Source: an uncultured cyanobacterium (GTDB taxonomy: Bacteria; Cyanobacteriota; Cyanobacteriia; PCC-6307; Cyanobiaceae). From it: 62,420 nucleotides of DNA. The stretch spans positions 1 to 62,420 of the forward strand of contig CAIRWM010000004.1 in the NCBI GenBank assembly GCA_903882285.1, given 5' to 3'. Position numbers and translations under genes: made by a program. The notes below the pieces were generated by a model. That model was not told the origin of the DNA. It saw nothing but the letters and a program-made list of their open reading frames with translations, and made no database searches. Shown piece by piece: positions 44,003-52,822 of this stretch (the first letter of the stretch is position 1; each line of letters opens with the position of its first letter).

Positions 44003-44865
44003 GCACAGGTCACCGCGCAGGAGCCCTGCTCATGGCGCTGGCAACCCTGGGCGGCCTGGGCGCCTGGGCTGCCCCCCTGATGCTCAAGGGCAGCACAGCC
44101 CTGCACGTGTTGACGATCGCCGATGGCGGCAGCGGCACCGCCCCGCAGCGGGCCGTGGGCCAGCGCATGGCGGAGCGCCACCGAATGCGGGCGGTGGATC
44201 TGGTGCTGATGGCCGGCGACAACCTTTACGATCGTGGTGACCCAGCCGAAGCTGAGGCAAAGTTCCAGCGGCCCTACCGGGAGCTGCTCGACGCCGGCGT
44301 GCCCTTCCATGCGGTGCTGGGCAATCACGACATCCTCACCGGGCATGGCGTTCCCCAGCTGAACTACGCGCCGTTCGGCATGCAGGGGCGGTGGTACGCG
44401 CTGCGGCGCGGGCCGGTGGAGTTTTTCATGATCGACACCAACCGCGATGCCGCCTGGCAGCACCAGATGCCCTGGCTGAAGAAGGCTCTGGCCGCCAGCA
44501 CCGCCCCCTGGAAGGTGGTGATCGGCCATCACCCACTGCGCTCTTCCGGCCTCTACGGCGACGATCCCCGCGCCATCGCTCGACTAGCGCCGCTGTTCCG
44601 CCGCCATGGAGTGCAGCTCAGCATCAGTGGCCATGAGCACCACTACGAGCGCTCGCTGCCGATCAACGGAACTACCTATCTGGTGGTCGGCAACGCCGGA
44701 GCCTCGCTGCGCCCCGTGCTGCCGGGTCCTCGCAGCGCCCGGGCCGTAAGTACCTACGGCTTCACCGAACTGAGCTTCACGGATCAGGAGCTGCAAATCG
44801 AGGCCTGGAACAGCCTGGGTGAGCGCATCGATCAGGCTCGGATTGCCAGTAGCGGCAGCGGCTGA
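43999..44865 (+). CDS. Metallophosphoesterase (purple acid phosphatase-like)
   Basis: VDLVLMAGDNLYDRG, HAVLGNHDIL, VIGHHPLRSSG, SISGHEHHYERS. ATGA overlap with the peroxiredoxin stop. Confidence 0.9.
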   Translation: MSTGHRAGALLMALATLGGLGAWAAPLMLKGSTALHVLTIADGGSGTAPQRAVGQRMAERHRMRAVDLVLMAGDNLYDRGDPAEAEAKFQRPYRELLDAGVPFHAVLGNHDILTGHGVPQLNYAPFGMQGRWYALRRGPVEFFMIDTNRDAAWQHQMPWLKKALAASTAPWKVVIGHHPLRSSGLYGDDPRAIARLAPLFRRHGVQLSISGHEHHYERSLPINGTTYLVVGNAGASLRPVLPGPRSARAVSTYGFTELSFTDQELQIEAWNSLGERIDQARIASSGSG

Positions 44866-46217
44866 ACCACGGCGGCAAACCGCCGGGCGATGGCGTCGCG
44901 GAAGTCGATCACGGCCGCATGATCCGCCCAGACATCCAGCCAGGCACTCGCCGCCAGGAACGGCGCCTGGTAGCAACGGCTGGCCATGGCCATCGAGAAA
45001 AAGCGATGGGCCAGGCCGTCGTCGCCCAACGCCAGAGCCGCCAGGGCCCAGAGGCTGGGAAGACCGAGAGCACGCGCCTCCTGGCGGGAGGCGGCCACCA
45101 GGAGCTGGGAGGCGCCACTGCGCTCGCCGCTGCGGGCCAACACCACCGCCGCCGACGCACGCTCGGCGTCGAGAGGACTGCTGGCGAAGCCGTAGCGCTC
45201 AACAATCGCCCGGGCGTCCGCGGCACGTTCACTGAAGCAGAACACCAAGGCCAGCAGCAGATTGGCCTGGCGCAGCTGGGGGTCGATGCGCAGCTGCTGG
45301 CCAAGGGCACGGATTGCCTGCTCCGGGCGCCCCTGCAGGGCATGGGCGTAGGCGGCCAGGGTCCAGCCGAAGGGGAGGTCGGGGCAGAGCTGACCCTCCA
45401 GCAGCGTCAGGCCCTCGTCACAGCGGCCTGTGGCCAGCAGGTGCAGCACCCAGGAGAGAAGCTGGGGACCACGGGCAAGCTGATCGGCGATCCAGGGTCC
45501 GTAGGAGCCCTCGGCGGCCCGCGGCTGCCAGTGCAGCAGCGACAGCACCTCCGCCTTCAGGGCCGAGAGACCCTCCGGCACGAGATGGCATTGCTCCGCC
45601 GTAACGATCAGCTGATCGAGCTCGGCGACCGCGGCGTCGCTGCTGATCAGGCCCCAGGCCACCTGATGGATCAGGACATGGCAGAGGTGGACCAGGCTCG
45701 GGCCGAAGTGGGGCACCAGCTCCAAACTGGCTCGCAGCAGACGCTCGGCTTCAGGCAGCAGAGAGGGATCGCGGTCGCGTAGCCGAGCCAGGGCCTCCAG
45801 GTAGTAATCGAGCGCAAGGGACGGGGGGGCCACTGGCAGCAGACGGGTCGGCAGCAGCTGCAGGCCCTGCTCGGCCAGGGGGGCAACCGGAGGCTCAAAG
45901 GTGTAGCCGCTGCCGTAGCTGGTGCGGATCGCATGAGGCCCGAGGGGGCCGTTGGCGAGCACCCCGCGCAGCCCGTGAACGGCCCGCGCCATGCTCACGT
46001 CACTGACCTGGTCTTGGCGCCACACCTCCTGCATCAGGGTCTCCTTGTCGACCAGCTGACCGCTGTGGCGCACGAAGCAGAGCAGCAGGCGGCGTTGCAG
46101 CGGGCTCAGGCGCACCAAGGCCCCACCAAGCCGCAGGATGCCATCATCGCTGAGGGTGTAGGGGCCGACTTGCCAGGCGGCCATGGGCGTGTAACCGAAA
46201 CAACTGCGCCCATTCAA
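44832..46217 (-). CDS. Winged-helix (OmpR/CadC-type) DNA-binding regulator with TPR-like C-terminal half
   Basis: YTLSDDGILRLGGALVRLSPLQRRLLLCFVRHSGQLVDKETLMQEVWRQDQVSDVSMARAVHGLRGVLANGPLGPHAIRTSYGSGYTFEPPV: Trans_reg_C-like domain, no receiver domain. Confidence 0.82.
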   Translation of the reverse strand: MNGRSCFGYTPMAAWQVGPYTLSDDGILRLGGALVRLSPLQRRLLLCFVRHSGQLVDKETLMQEVWRQDQVSDVSMARAVHGLRGVLANGPLGPHAIRTSYGSGYTFEPPVAPLAEQGLQLLPTRLLPVAPPSLALDYYLEALARLRDRDPSLLPEAERLLRASLELVPHFGPSLVHLCHVLIHQVAWGLISSDAAVAELDQLIVTAEQCHLVPEGLSALKAEVLSLLHWQPRAAEGSYGPWIADQLARGPQLLSWVLHLLATGRCDEGLTLLEGQLCPDLPFGWTLAAYAHALQGRPEQAIRALGQQLRIDPQLRQANLLLALVFCFSERAADARAIVERYGFASSPLDAERASAAVVLARSGERSGASQLLVAASRQEARALGLPSLWALAALALGDDGLAHRFFSMAMASRCYQAPFLAASAWLDVWADHAAVIDFRDAIARRFAAVVQPLPLLAIRA

Positions 46218-46272
46218 TCGGCTCGATCCGGATCACAAGCGACGAAAAGCGCAAAAAACCGAGGTGGTGAGC

Positions 46273-47406
46273 TCAGGCCAGCGCTGCCAGCACGCCACGG
46301 TGCAGCTCAGCGCCCTGGCGCGCCACTGCGAGACGCTCCGCAGCCGGGGGGCGCTCGAAGGCCTCCTGCCATTGCCGCAGCAGCAGTCCGGGCAGCTCGG
46401 GTGAGGCCGTCAAGGCCAGATCGTGGCAGGTGCAGTCGAGGTCCCGGGCGGCGGCAGCCACCTTGGGGTCGTAGCTGAGGGCGGCACAGGGGCTGCCACT
46501 GAGCGCCGCCAGGATCAGCCCGTGCAGGCGCATGGCGATCACCAGGGAGGCCCCGCTGAAGTGGGCCATGGCCGCATCTGGATCGGCCGCCGCGATCACG
46601 CTGCTGCGCTGGCGAAGACGGACCGGCACCAGGCCCGCCCCGCCGAGCCGATCCAGCAGATCGCCGTCCTGGTCGGCATGGAATGGGAGCCAGTGCACTG
46701 GGCGGTCAACGGCGGCGGCCAGCGCATCGAGGGCCTCGAGGTAGGGCCGCCAGGCCCCCCCGTCCAGCTGCCACACTGGGCGCCAGCAGAGCACGATCGG
46801 GCCGCCGCGGCCCTGCCAGACCCGCGGCGGCAGCGACCAGACCGGGTCCGTGCCAAGCAGGCCGTCCACACCCCAGTCGGCGGCCAGCCGAGCCGACTCC
46901 CCATCGCGCCAGCTGATCGCCGTTGCCATCGGCAGCAGCCAGCGGGCCAGGGCGCGGCTGCGGCGCCGCCTCAGCGGCCCCAGTCCCTGGCCCCAGAGCA
47001 GCACCGGCTTGGCCTGCAGCCGGGCGAGCGTGATCAGGGCGCAGTAATAGAGGAGGCTGCGGAAACTGGTGGCGTCCTGCAACAGGCTGCCGCCCCCCAG
47101 CAGCAGGGCATCGCAGGTCCCCAGCGCCTGCAGCACCCCGGCCAGCCGGCGACGGTCGGTGGTGGCCACGCCGAAGCGACGCTGCACCAGGGCCTGGTCG
47201 TGGGCGGTGACCAGGGGAGCACAGCCCGGCGGCAGCTGGGCCAGCAGCGCCTGCAGCAGGGCGTCATCACCGAGGTTGTGTTCGCCGTAGTAGCCGCAGA
47301 CCAGCACCCGGCGAAGCAGCAGGACTGGCTTGCGCGCCAGGGTCACGGGGAGACAGCAACGCAGCAGTGACACTAGAGGGGAACGGCGGCGGCCAGCGCC
47401 CGTCAT
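46273..47406 (-). CDS. csaB: Polysaccharide pyruvyl transferase (CsaB-like)
   Basis: RRVLVCGYYGEHNLGDDALLQALLAQL; LLLGGGSLLQDATSFRSLLYYCALITLARLQAKPVLLWGQGLGPL; ASLVIAMRLHGLILAALSGSPCAALSYDPKV. Start may be GTG near 47346. Confidence 0.9.
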   Translation of the reverse strand: MTGAGRRRSPLVSLLRCCLPVTLARKPVLLLRRVLVCGYYGEHNLGDDALLQALLAQLPPGCAPLVTAHDQALVQRRFGVATTDRRRLAGVLQALGTCDALLLGGGSLLQDATSFRSLLYYCALITLARLQAKPVLLWGQGLGPLRRRRSRALARWLLPMATAISWRDGESARLAADWGVDGLLGTDPVWSLPPRVWQGRGGPIVLCWRPVWQLDGGAWRPYLEALDALAAAVDRPVHWLPFHADQDGDLLDRLGGAGLVPVRLRQRSSVIAAADPDAAMAHFSGASLVIAMRLHGLILAALSGSPCAALSYDPKVAAAARDLDCTCHDLALTASPELPGLLLRQWQEAFERPPAAERLAVARQGAELHRGVLAALA

Positions 47407-47443
47407 CCCGTCTCCCTACAGTTCTGATCGTTGGTCGCACCGC

Positions 47444-47752
47444 ATGCACGCCCTCTCGCTCGGGACCTGGTGGATTCACATCACCTCGGTGCTCGAGTGG
47501 ATGCTGGCGATCGTGGCAGTGCAGCGCTTCGGCGCCGAGCGGGGCGAGGCGGGCTGGCGCTGGCTCGCCCTGGCGATGCTGCCGGCCCTGGTTAGCGCCA
47601 TGGCCGCCTGCACCTGGCACTTCTACGACAACAACACCTCCCTCAAGGGGCTGGTGGTGTTCCAGGCCGCGCTCACCGCCGCCGGCAATGGGGCACTGGC
47701 ACTGGCCACCTGGAATCTGCTCCGCCAGCAGCGCCTGCGTGACGCCGAGTGA
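47444..47752 (+). CDS. DUF2499 family membrane protein
   Basis: MHALSLGTWWIHITSVLEWMLAIVAVQRFG...AMAACTWHFYDNN. Confidence 0.85.
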   Translation: MHALSLGTWWIHITSVLEWMLAIVAVQRFGAERGEAGWRWLALAMLPALVSAMAACTWHFYDNNTSLKGLVVFQAALTAAGNGALALATWNLLRQQRLRDAE

Positions 47753-47762
47753 GTCAGCCCTG

Positions 47763-48086
47763 ATGTCACCCTTCTGGACCCAGTGGCTGGAGCGCCTCGG
47801 GGCAATCGATCCGGCCCCCTTCTTCGTACTGTCGCTGCTGCCCTACCTGGGCTTCCTGTGGTGGGCAGCGAAGGTCCGCGCCTTCCCCCCGCTCGCCCTG
47901 CGCGGCTTCCAGCTGACGCTCCTGTTCGTGGCCGTCACCATCGCCGCCGCCGTGGTGGCCCAGCTGCGCTATGGGCTGCTGCTGGCCGATGTGGATCCAC
48001 TGCACGGGGGAGCCGAAGCGTTCCTAACCCTCAGCAACCTGCTGGTGCTGCTTGGCTTCCAGCTGCGTCCACGCTCCAGCCCATGA
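47763..48086 (+). CDS. DUF3593 family membrane protein
   Basis: DPAPFFVLSLLPYLGFLWWAAKVRAFPPLALRGFQLTLLFVAVTIAAAVVAQLRYGLLLADVDPLHGGAEAFLTLSNLLVLLGFQ. Confidence 0.85.
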   Translation: MSPFWTQWLERLGAIDPAPFFVLSLLPYLGFLWWAAKVRAFPPLALRGFQLTLLFVAVTIAAAVVAQLRYGLLLADVDPLHGGAEAFLTLSNLLVLLGFQLRPRSSP

Positions 48087-49216
48087 GGCTGCGGCGCCTG
48101 CTGCTGCTGCTGCTGGCGCCCTGCTCCCTGCAGTCGCTGTTGGCACCGCCCCCGCTGCGGGCAGCGGCCAGCCCAGTTGGAGCCGAGAGGGTGCTTCGGG
48201 TGGGGATGGTCGACGGGTCCGCTCCCTGCAGCAGCAGCCACGCCGGAAGCTGGCAAGGCCTGGCGGTGGATCTCTGGAGCCGGGTGGCCGGGCGCGAGGC
48301 GCTTCCCTACGTGATCCAGACTGAGCCCACCAGCGCCCGCCTGCTGGAGGCGACCCGCCAGGGACGGATCGATGTTGCCGTGGGCTGCCTCAACGTCTCG
48401 CCGGAACGGCTGCGGACCACCCGCTTTTCCCTACCCTTCCAGGAGGATGGCCTGGCGGTGATGGTGGTGAAGAGCCGCCTCGACCTCGGCCGTGCCTTCC
48501 TTGGCTCACTGCTGGGACCCACCCTGCTGCAGCTGCTGGGTGGCTTTCTGCTGATCATCGGCGGGCTGAGCCTGCTCACCTGGCGGGTTGAGCGCTACGA
48601 CCGCCATCCCGAAACCCTGCGACTGGGCCGGCGGCGCAGCTTCGCCCGCATCGTTCAGATCCTGGCGACCGGGCCCGGCGGCAACACGCTGGTGGAGACC
48701 ACCCGCGGAGACGTCATCGTGATCGTGGCCTACCTGGTGCGCATCGTTGTGGCCTCGCTGCTGGTGGGCTATCTGACGGTGACGGTGGCCCAGGAGAGTG
48801 AACAACGCAATTCAGGCAACATCAACGACCTCGAGGACCTGCGCGGCCTGCGGGTGGCAGCGCGGCCTGACACGGTGAGTACCGCGCTGCTGCGGGAGCT
48901 CAACCGGGCTGCGCCCGGCGCGGGCATCACGATCGTGCCGCTGCCCCGGATCGAACGGGCGCTCGACCTGCTGCGGCGAGGGCAGGCCGATGCGGTGCTG
49001 GGCGACAACCTGCAGCTCACCTGGCTGGTGGCCAACACCGGGCGTGACGACATCGTGCCGCGGCTGGCGCTGCAGGGAATCCGGCCCGAATCGCAGGCGT
49101 TCGCCTTTGCACCCTCACTGCCAGAGACAACAACCGAGCGGATCAACCTGGCGATCAGCGCCCTGAAGCGCAGCGGCGAGGTGGGCATCCTGCGGCAGGA
49201 GGCTGCCGCCAGGTGA
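48083..49216 (+). CDS. GluR0-like ionotropic receptor/channel (periplasmic binding domain split by a TM pore domain)
   Basis: Signal peptide; SBP-3 half (LRVGMVDGSAPCSS...GRIDVAVGCLNVSPERLRTTRFSLPFQ); TM LLGPTLLQLLGGFLLIIGGLSLLTW; pore-like ARIVQILATGPGGNTLVET; TM VIVIVAYLVRIVVASLLVGYLTV; second SBP half. Confidence 0.75.
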   Translation: MRLRRLLLLLLAPCSLQSLLAPPPLRAAASPVGAERVLRVGMVDGSAPCSSSHAGSWQGLAVDLWSRVAGREALPYVIQTEPTSARLLEATRQGRIDVAVGCLNVSPERLRTTRFSLPFQEDGLAVMVVKSRLDLGRAFLGSLLGPTLLQLLGGFLLIIGGLSLLTWRVERYDRHPETLRLGRRRSFARIVQILATGPGGNTLVETTRGDVIVIVAYLVRIVVASLLVGYLTVTVAQESEQRNSGNINDLEDLRGLRVAARPDTVSTALLRELNRAAPGAGITIVPLPRIERALDLLRRGQADAVLGDNLQLTWLVANTGRDDIVPRLALQGIRPESQAFAFAPSLPETTTERINLAISALKRSGEVGILRQEAAAR

Positions 49217-49273
49217 ACAAGTCTTACGGGGAGCCAGCAGGGTGGCCCATCCCCCGGAAGATGGGGCGTCGCC

Positions 49274-49540
49274 ATGTGCTCCATGATCGCTCCTCTTCTG
49301 GCCCTGGCTCCTGCCACCATCTCCTGGTCGCCGAAGGTGGGCCTGGTGATGATCGTCTGCAACGTCATCGCCATCGCCATCGGCAAGGCCACCATCAAGC
49401 AGCCCAACGTGGGTCTGAAGCTGCCCAGCTCCAACCTCTTCGGCGGCCTGAGCCACGGCGCCATGCTTGGCACCATCAGCCTGGGTCACATCCTCGGCAT
49501 GGGTGCGATCCAGGGCATGGCTACCCGCGGCATCCTCTGA
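49274..49540 (+). CDS. psaK: Photosystem I reaction center subunit PsaK
   Basis: 88 aa, two TMs; WSPKVGLVMIVCNVIAIAIGKATIKQPNVG...LFGGLSHGAMLGTISLGHILGMGAIQGMA. Confidence 0.92.
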   Translation: MCSMIAPLLALAPATISWSPKVGLVMIVCNVIAIAIGKATIKQPNVGLKLPSSNLFGGLSHGAMLGTISLGHILGMGAIQGMATRGIL

Positions 49541-49559
49541 CGCAGTGTCAGCCCAGCAG

Positions 49560-50771
49560 TCAGCGCCAGCCCAGTAGATAGGGCAACGCCCGCAGCCCGT
49601 AACGCTCGAAGCGATAGTCGAACAGCAGGGCGGAGAGATCCTCTGCCCTGTTTTGCTGCAAACCGTTCAACAACCGCTCCAAGCGCCGATCGGCGGCCGG
49701 GCCTCGCAAGCCCAGCCAGGTGCGGCGCGCCAGCCGGCCGCTCAGCGGCCAGCACCAGCCCAGGGCACGCCGCAGCTGGTCTTCGTAGGCCTGCAGGGGA
49801 GCCGGATTGTCGCCGCTGGCTAGGGCCTGCAGAAGCAGCGGCGCCAGCACGGCGCTGCTGGTAAGGGCGTGACGGATACCCTCGCCTCCCAGCAGGTTGG
49901 CGGTGCTCACCGCATCACCCAGGCCGATCAGCCGTCCGCGGCGATGCGGTTCGCGGCGGCCGATGGTGCTGCGGATCAAGCCGCCATGGCGATCCAGCAC
50001 CTGGAAGCCCGCCTCCCCCGCCGGCAGCAACCGGCCCAGCAGCCGCTGCAGCACGGTCCCGAGAGGCGGCTGGCTGGCACCGGCTTCAGGCTGGCCAGCG
50101 CCTAGGTCCTCCAGCCGGCAGACCCCCAGCTTGAGGCGGCCTGGCTGCATCGGAAACACCCAGCCATAGCCCTGGGGCACCCAGTCCGTTCCGAGGCAGA
50201 AGGCGAGCCGGTCGGCCCAGCGCTGCCAGCAGGCGGCGGGCACCTCCAGTAACCACTCCACCCCCACCCCACGAACCAGCTCGGCTGCCAGCGATAACGG
50301 CGGCTCGCCCAGCAGGGCACGCCCCTGGCCGCTGGCGTCAACCACCCAGGCGCTGCGCACCTGCAGGCGGCGGCCGCCGCGATCGCGCAGCTCGGTGCTC
50401 ATCGTGCCGTCAGGGTCGCGTTGAGAGCTCACGGCCCGCAACCCCAGCCGCACCCGTCCGTTCCAGCGCTGGCACTGATCGGCCAGCCAGCCGCGCAGGG
50501 CCCCAAAATCGAGCACCACCCCCATTGGCGAGGGCGCCTGCCAGTGGCGGCTGCCAGGCCCGGGACCGATCAGCTCCCAGCGGCTCCAGCGGCTGGCCAC
50601 CACCTGGGCCGGCAGCCCGAAGCGCTCCAGGGCCGCCAGCGGCATGGCAGCACTGCTGAAGGCGGCCTGGGCCAGATCGGGCAGCTGATCCACCAGAAGC
50701 ACGTCGATCCCGGCCAGCGCCAGACGGCGGGCCAGGTCGGCGCCCGCCGGGCCGGCCCCGACGACCAGCAC
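49560..50771 (-). CDS. FAD-dependent oxidoreductase (geranylgeranyl reductase / lycopene cyclase-like superfamily)
   Basis: MLVVGAGPAGADLARRLALAGIDVLLVDQL; IGLGDAVSTANLLGGEGIRHAL. Confidence 0.85.
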   Translation of the reverse strand: MLVVGAGPAGADLARRLALAGIDVLLVDQLPDLAQAAFSSAAMPLAALERFGLPAQVVASRWSRWELIGPGPGSRHWQAPSPMGVVLDFGALRGWLADQCQRWNGRVRLGLRAVSSQRDPDGTMSTELRDRGGRRLQVRSAWVVDASGQGRALLGEPPLSLAAELVRGVGVEWLLEVPAACWQRWADRLAFCLGTDWVPQGYGWVFPMQPGRLKLGVCRLEDLGAGQPEAGASQPPLGTVLQRLLGRLLPAGEAGFQVLDRHGGLIRSTIGRREPHRRGRLIGLGDAVSTANLLGGEGIRHALTSSAVLAPLLLQALASGDNPAPLQAYEDQLRRALGWCWPLSGRLARRTWLGLRGPAADRRLERLLNGLQQNRAEDLSALLFDYRFERYGLRALPYLLGWR

Positions 50772-50806
50772 CCGGCAGTGCAGGGTGGTCAGGGCTGCGG
50801 CGGGAC

Positions 50807-52726
50807 TCAGGCCACCACGGCCCGGCGGGCCTCCAGGCCGAGGGGGATGCCGAAGCGCTCGAGGATGCGGTCGGCCATCTGGGGCGGGGTGAGGCCGAGG
50901 GCCTGCTTACTCTGATCGGGGCTGGCGTGGTCCACCAGAACGTCGGGGATGCCGATCCGCAGCACCGGCACCAGAACCTCGTGGTCGTTGAGGCACTCGA
51001 CCACGGCGGCGCCGAAGCCACCCGCCAGCGCCCCTTCCTCCATGGTCACGACACGGCCGATGCGGCGGGCTATCGGCAGGATCAGGGCCTCATCAAGGGG
51101 CCGCAAGAAACGGCCGTTGATCACGGCGGCGCGCACGCCCCGCTCCTGCAGGAGGCCAGCGGTGGCCAGAGCCGGGTAGACCATCGAGCCGTAGGCCACG
51201 ATCAGCAGGTCGTCGCCGTCGGTGAGCAGTTCCCCCCGGCCGATTTCCAGAGGCAGCCAGCCCTCCTCCATCAGCGGCACCCCCTCCCCCTCGCCGCGGG
51301 GGATGCGGATCGCGCAGGGCCCCGTGTGGGCGATCGAGGTGATCAGCATGCGCTGCAGCTCCGCTTCATCTTTGGGCGCCATCACCGTGAAATTCGGAAC
51401 GGCGCGCAGGTAGCTGATGTCGTACTGGCCCTGGTGGGTGGGTCCGTCGGCACCGACAATGCCTGCCCGGTCGAGCACGAAGGTGACGGGCAGGTTCTGG
51501 ATGCCCACGTCGTGGATCAGCTGGTCGTAGGCCCGCTGCAGGAAGGTGCTGTAGATGGCCACCACGGGCCGCAGACCCTCACAGGCCATGCCTGCGGCCA
51601 TGGTGACGGCGTGCTGCTCGGCAATGCCGACGTCGAAGTACTGCTTCGGCAGGGCCTTCTCCAGTAGATCGAGCCCGGTGCCGGTGGCCATAGCGGCGGT
51701 GATGCCGACCACGCGCGGATCCTGGCTACAAATCTGCACCAGGGTCTGGCCGAAAACCTTGCTCCAGCTTGGCGGTTTGGGTTTGCTGGAGGGGTAGGCC
51801 TTGCCGGTGGCCAGATCGAAGGCTGACTGGGCGTGATAGCCCACCTGGTCGGCCTCGGCGTAGGGATAGCCCTTGCCCTTGGTGGTGGCCACGTGGACCA
51901 GCACCGGACCCTCCTCGCGATGTGCCGCCTGGAAGGTGCGCACCATCTCGCCGATGTCGTGGCCGTCGACCGGCCCCATGTAGGTGAAGCCCAGCTCCTC
52001 GAACACGGCCCCGACCTTGGGCACCGCCAGGCGGCGCATGCTCTCCTTAAGGTTCTTCAGCTCGGGCGGCAGCTCGCCGTGCATGAAGGGCAGATGCTTG
52101 ATCGCCTCCTCGGCGTTGCCGGAGAGGAACTGCACGGGCTTGCTGAGCCGCATGCGGTTGAGGTGGGTGGAGAGGGCGCCCACCGGCGGGCTGATCGACA
52201 TGTCGTTGTCGTTCAGCACCACCAGCAGATTGGTGCGGGGCAGGTGGCCGGCGTGGTTGATCGCCTCGAGCGCCATGCCGCCGGTGAGGGCACCGTCGCC
52301 GATCACCGCTACGCATTTGAAGTCTTCGCCGCGGGCGTCACGGGCCAGGGCCATGCCCAGGGCTGCCGAGATCGAGGTGGAGGCGTGGCCGGCGCCGAAG
52401 TGGTCGAAGCTGCTCTCACAGCGCTTCAGGTAGCCGGCGACACCACCCTGCTGGCGCAGGGTCTGGAAGGTTCCATAGCGGCCGGTGATCAGCTTGTGGG
52501 GATAGGCCTGGTGGCCCACATCCCAGACGATACGGTCCCTGTCGAGGTCGAGGGTTTGATAGAGGGCCAGGGTGAGTTCCACCACTCCCAGGCCCGGACC
52601 GAGATGGCCGCCGCTGGTGGAGACCACCTCCAGATGCTTCTCGCGGATCTGGCGGGCGATCGCCTCAAGTTCGGCGGAGCTCAGTCCATGCAGCTGGTTC
52701 GGGTGACTCAGCTCGCTGAGGTGCAT
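50807..52726 (-). CDS. dxs: 1-deoxy-D-xylulose-5-phosphate synthase
   Basis: [60 protein letters not shown]. Confidence 0.97.
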   Translation of the reverse strand: MHLSELSHPNQLHGLSSAELEAIARQIREKHLEVVSTSGGHLGPGLGVVELTLALYQTLDLDRDRIVWDVGHQAYPHKLITGRYGTFQTLRQQGGVAGYLKRCESSFDHFGAGHASTSISAALGMALARDARGEDFKCVAVIGDGALTGGMALEAINHAGHLPRTNLLVVLNDNDMSISPPVGALSTHLNRMRLSKPVQFLSGNAEEAIKHLPFMHGELPPELKNLKESMRRLAVPKVGAVFEELGFTYMGPVDGHDIGEMVRTFQAAHREEGPVLVHVATTKGKGYPYAEADQVGYHAQSAFDLATGKAYPSSKPKPPSWSKVFGQTLVQICSQDPRVVGITAAMATGTGLDLLEKALPKQYFDVGIAEQHAVTMAAGMACEGLRPVVAIYSTFLQRAYDQLIHDVGIQNLPVTFVLDRAGIVGADGPTHQGQYDISYLRAVPNFTVMAPKDEAELQRMLITSIAHTGPCAIRIPRGEGEGVPLMEEGWLPLEIGRGELLTDGDDLLIVAYGSMVYPALATAGLLQERGVRAAVINGRFLRPLDEALILPIARRIGRVVTMEEGALAGGFGAAVVECLNDHEVLVPVLRIGIPDVLVDHASPDQSKQALGLTPPQMADRILERFGIPLGLEARRAVVA

Positions 52727-52822
52727 GCCTTCTCGACTGCCGTGACCTGCAATCTACGGCGTGCCCTCTGGCGAACGGCGACATCAGCGACCGTTGGCCG
52801 ATTCGATTGCAAGACTGGAACG

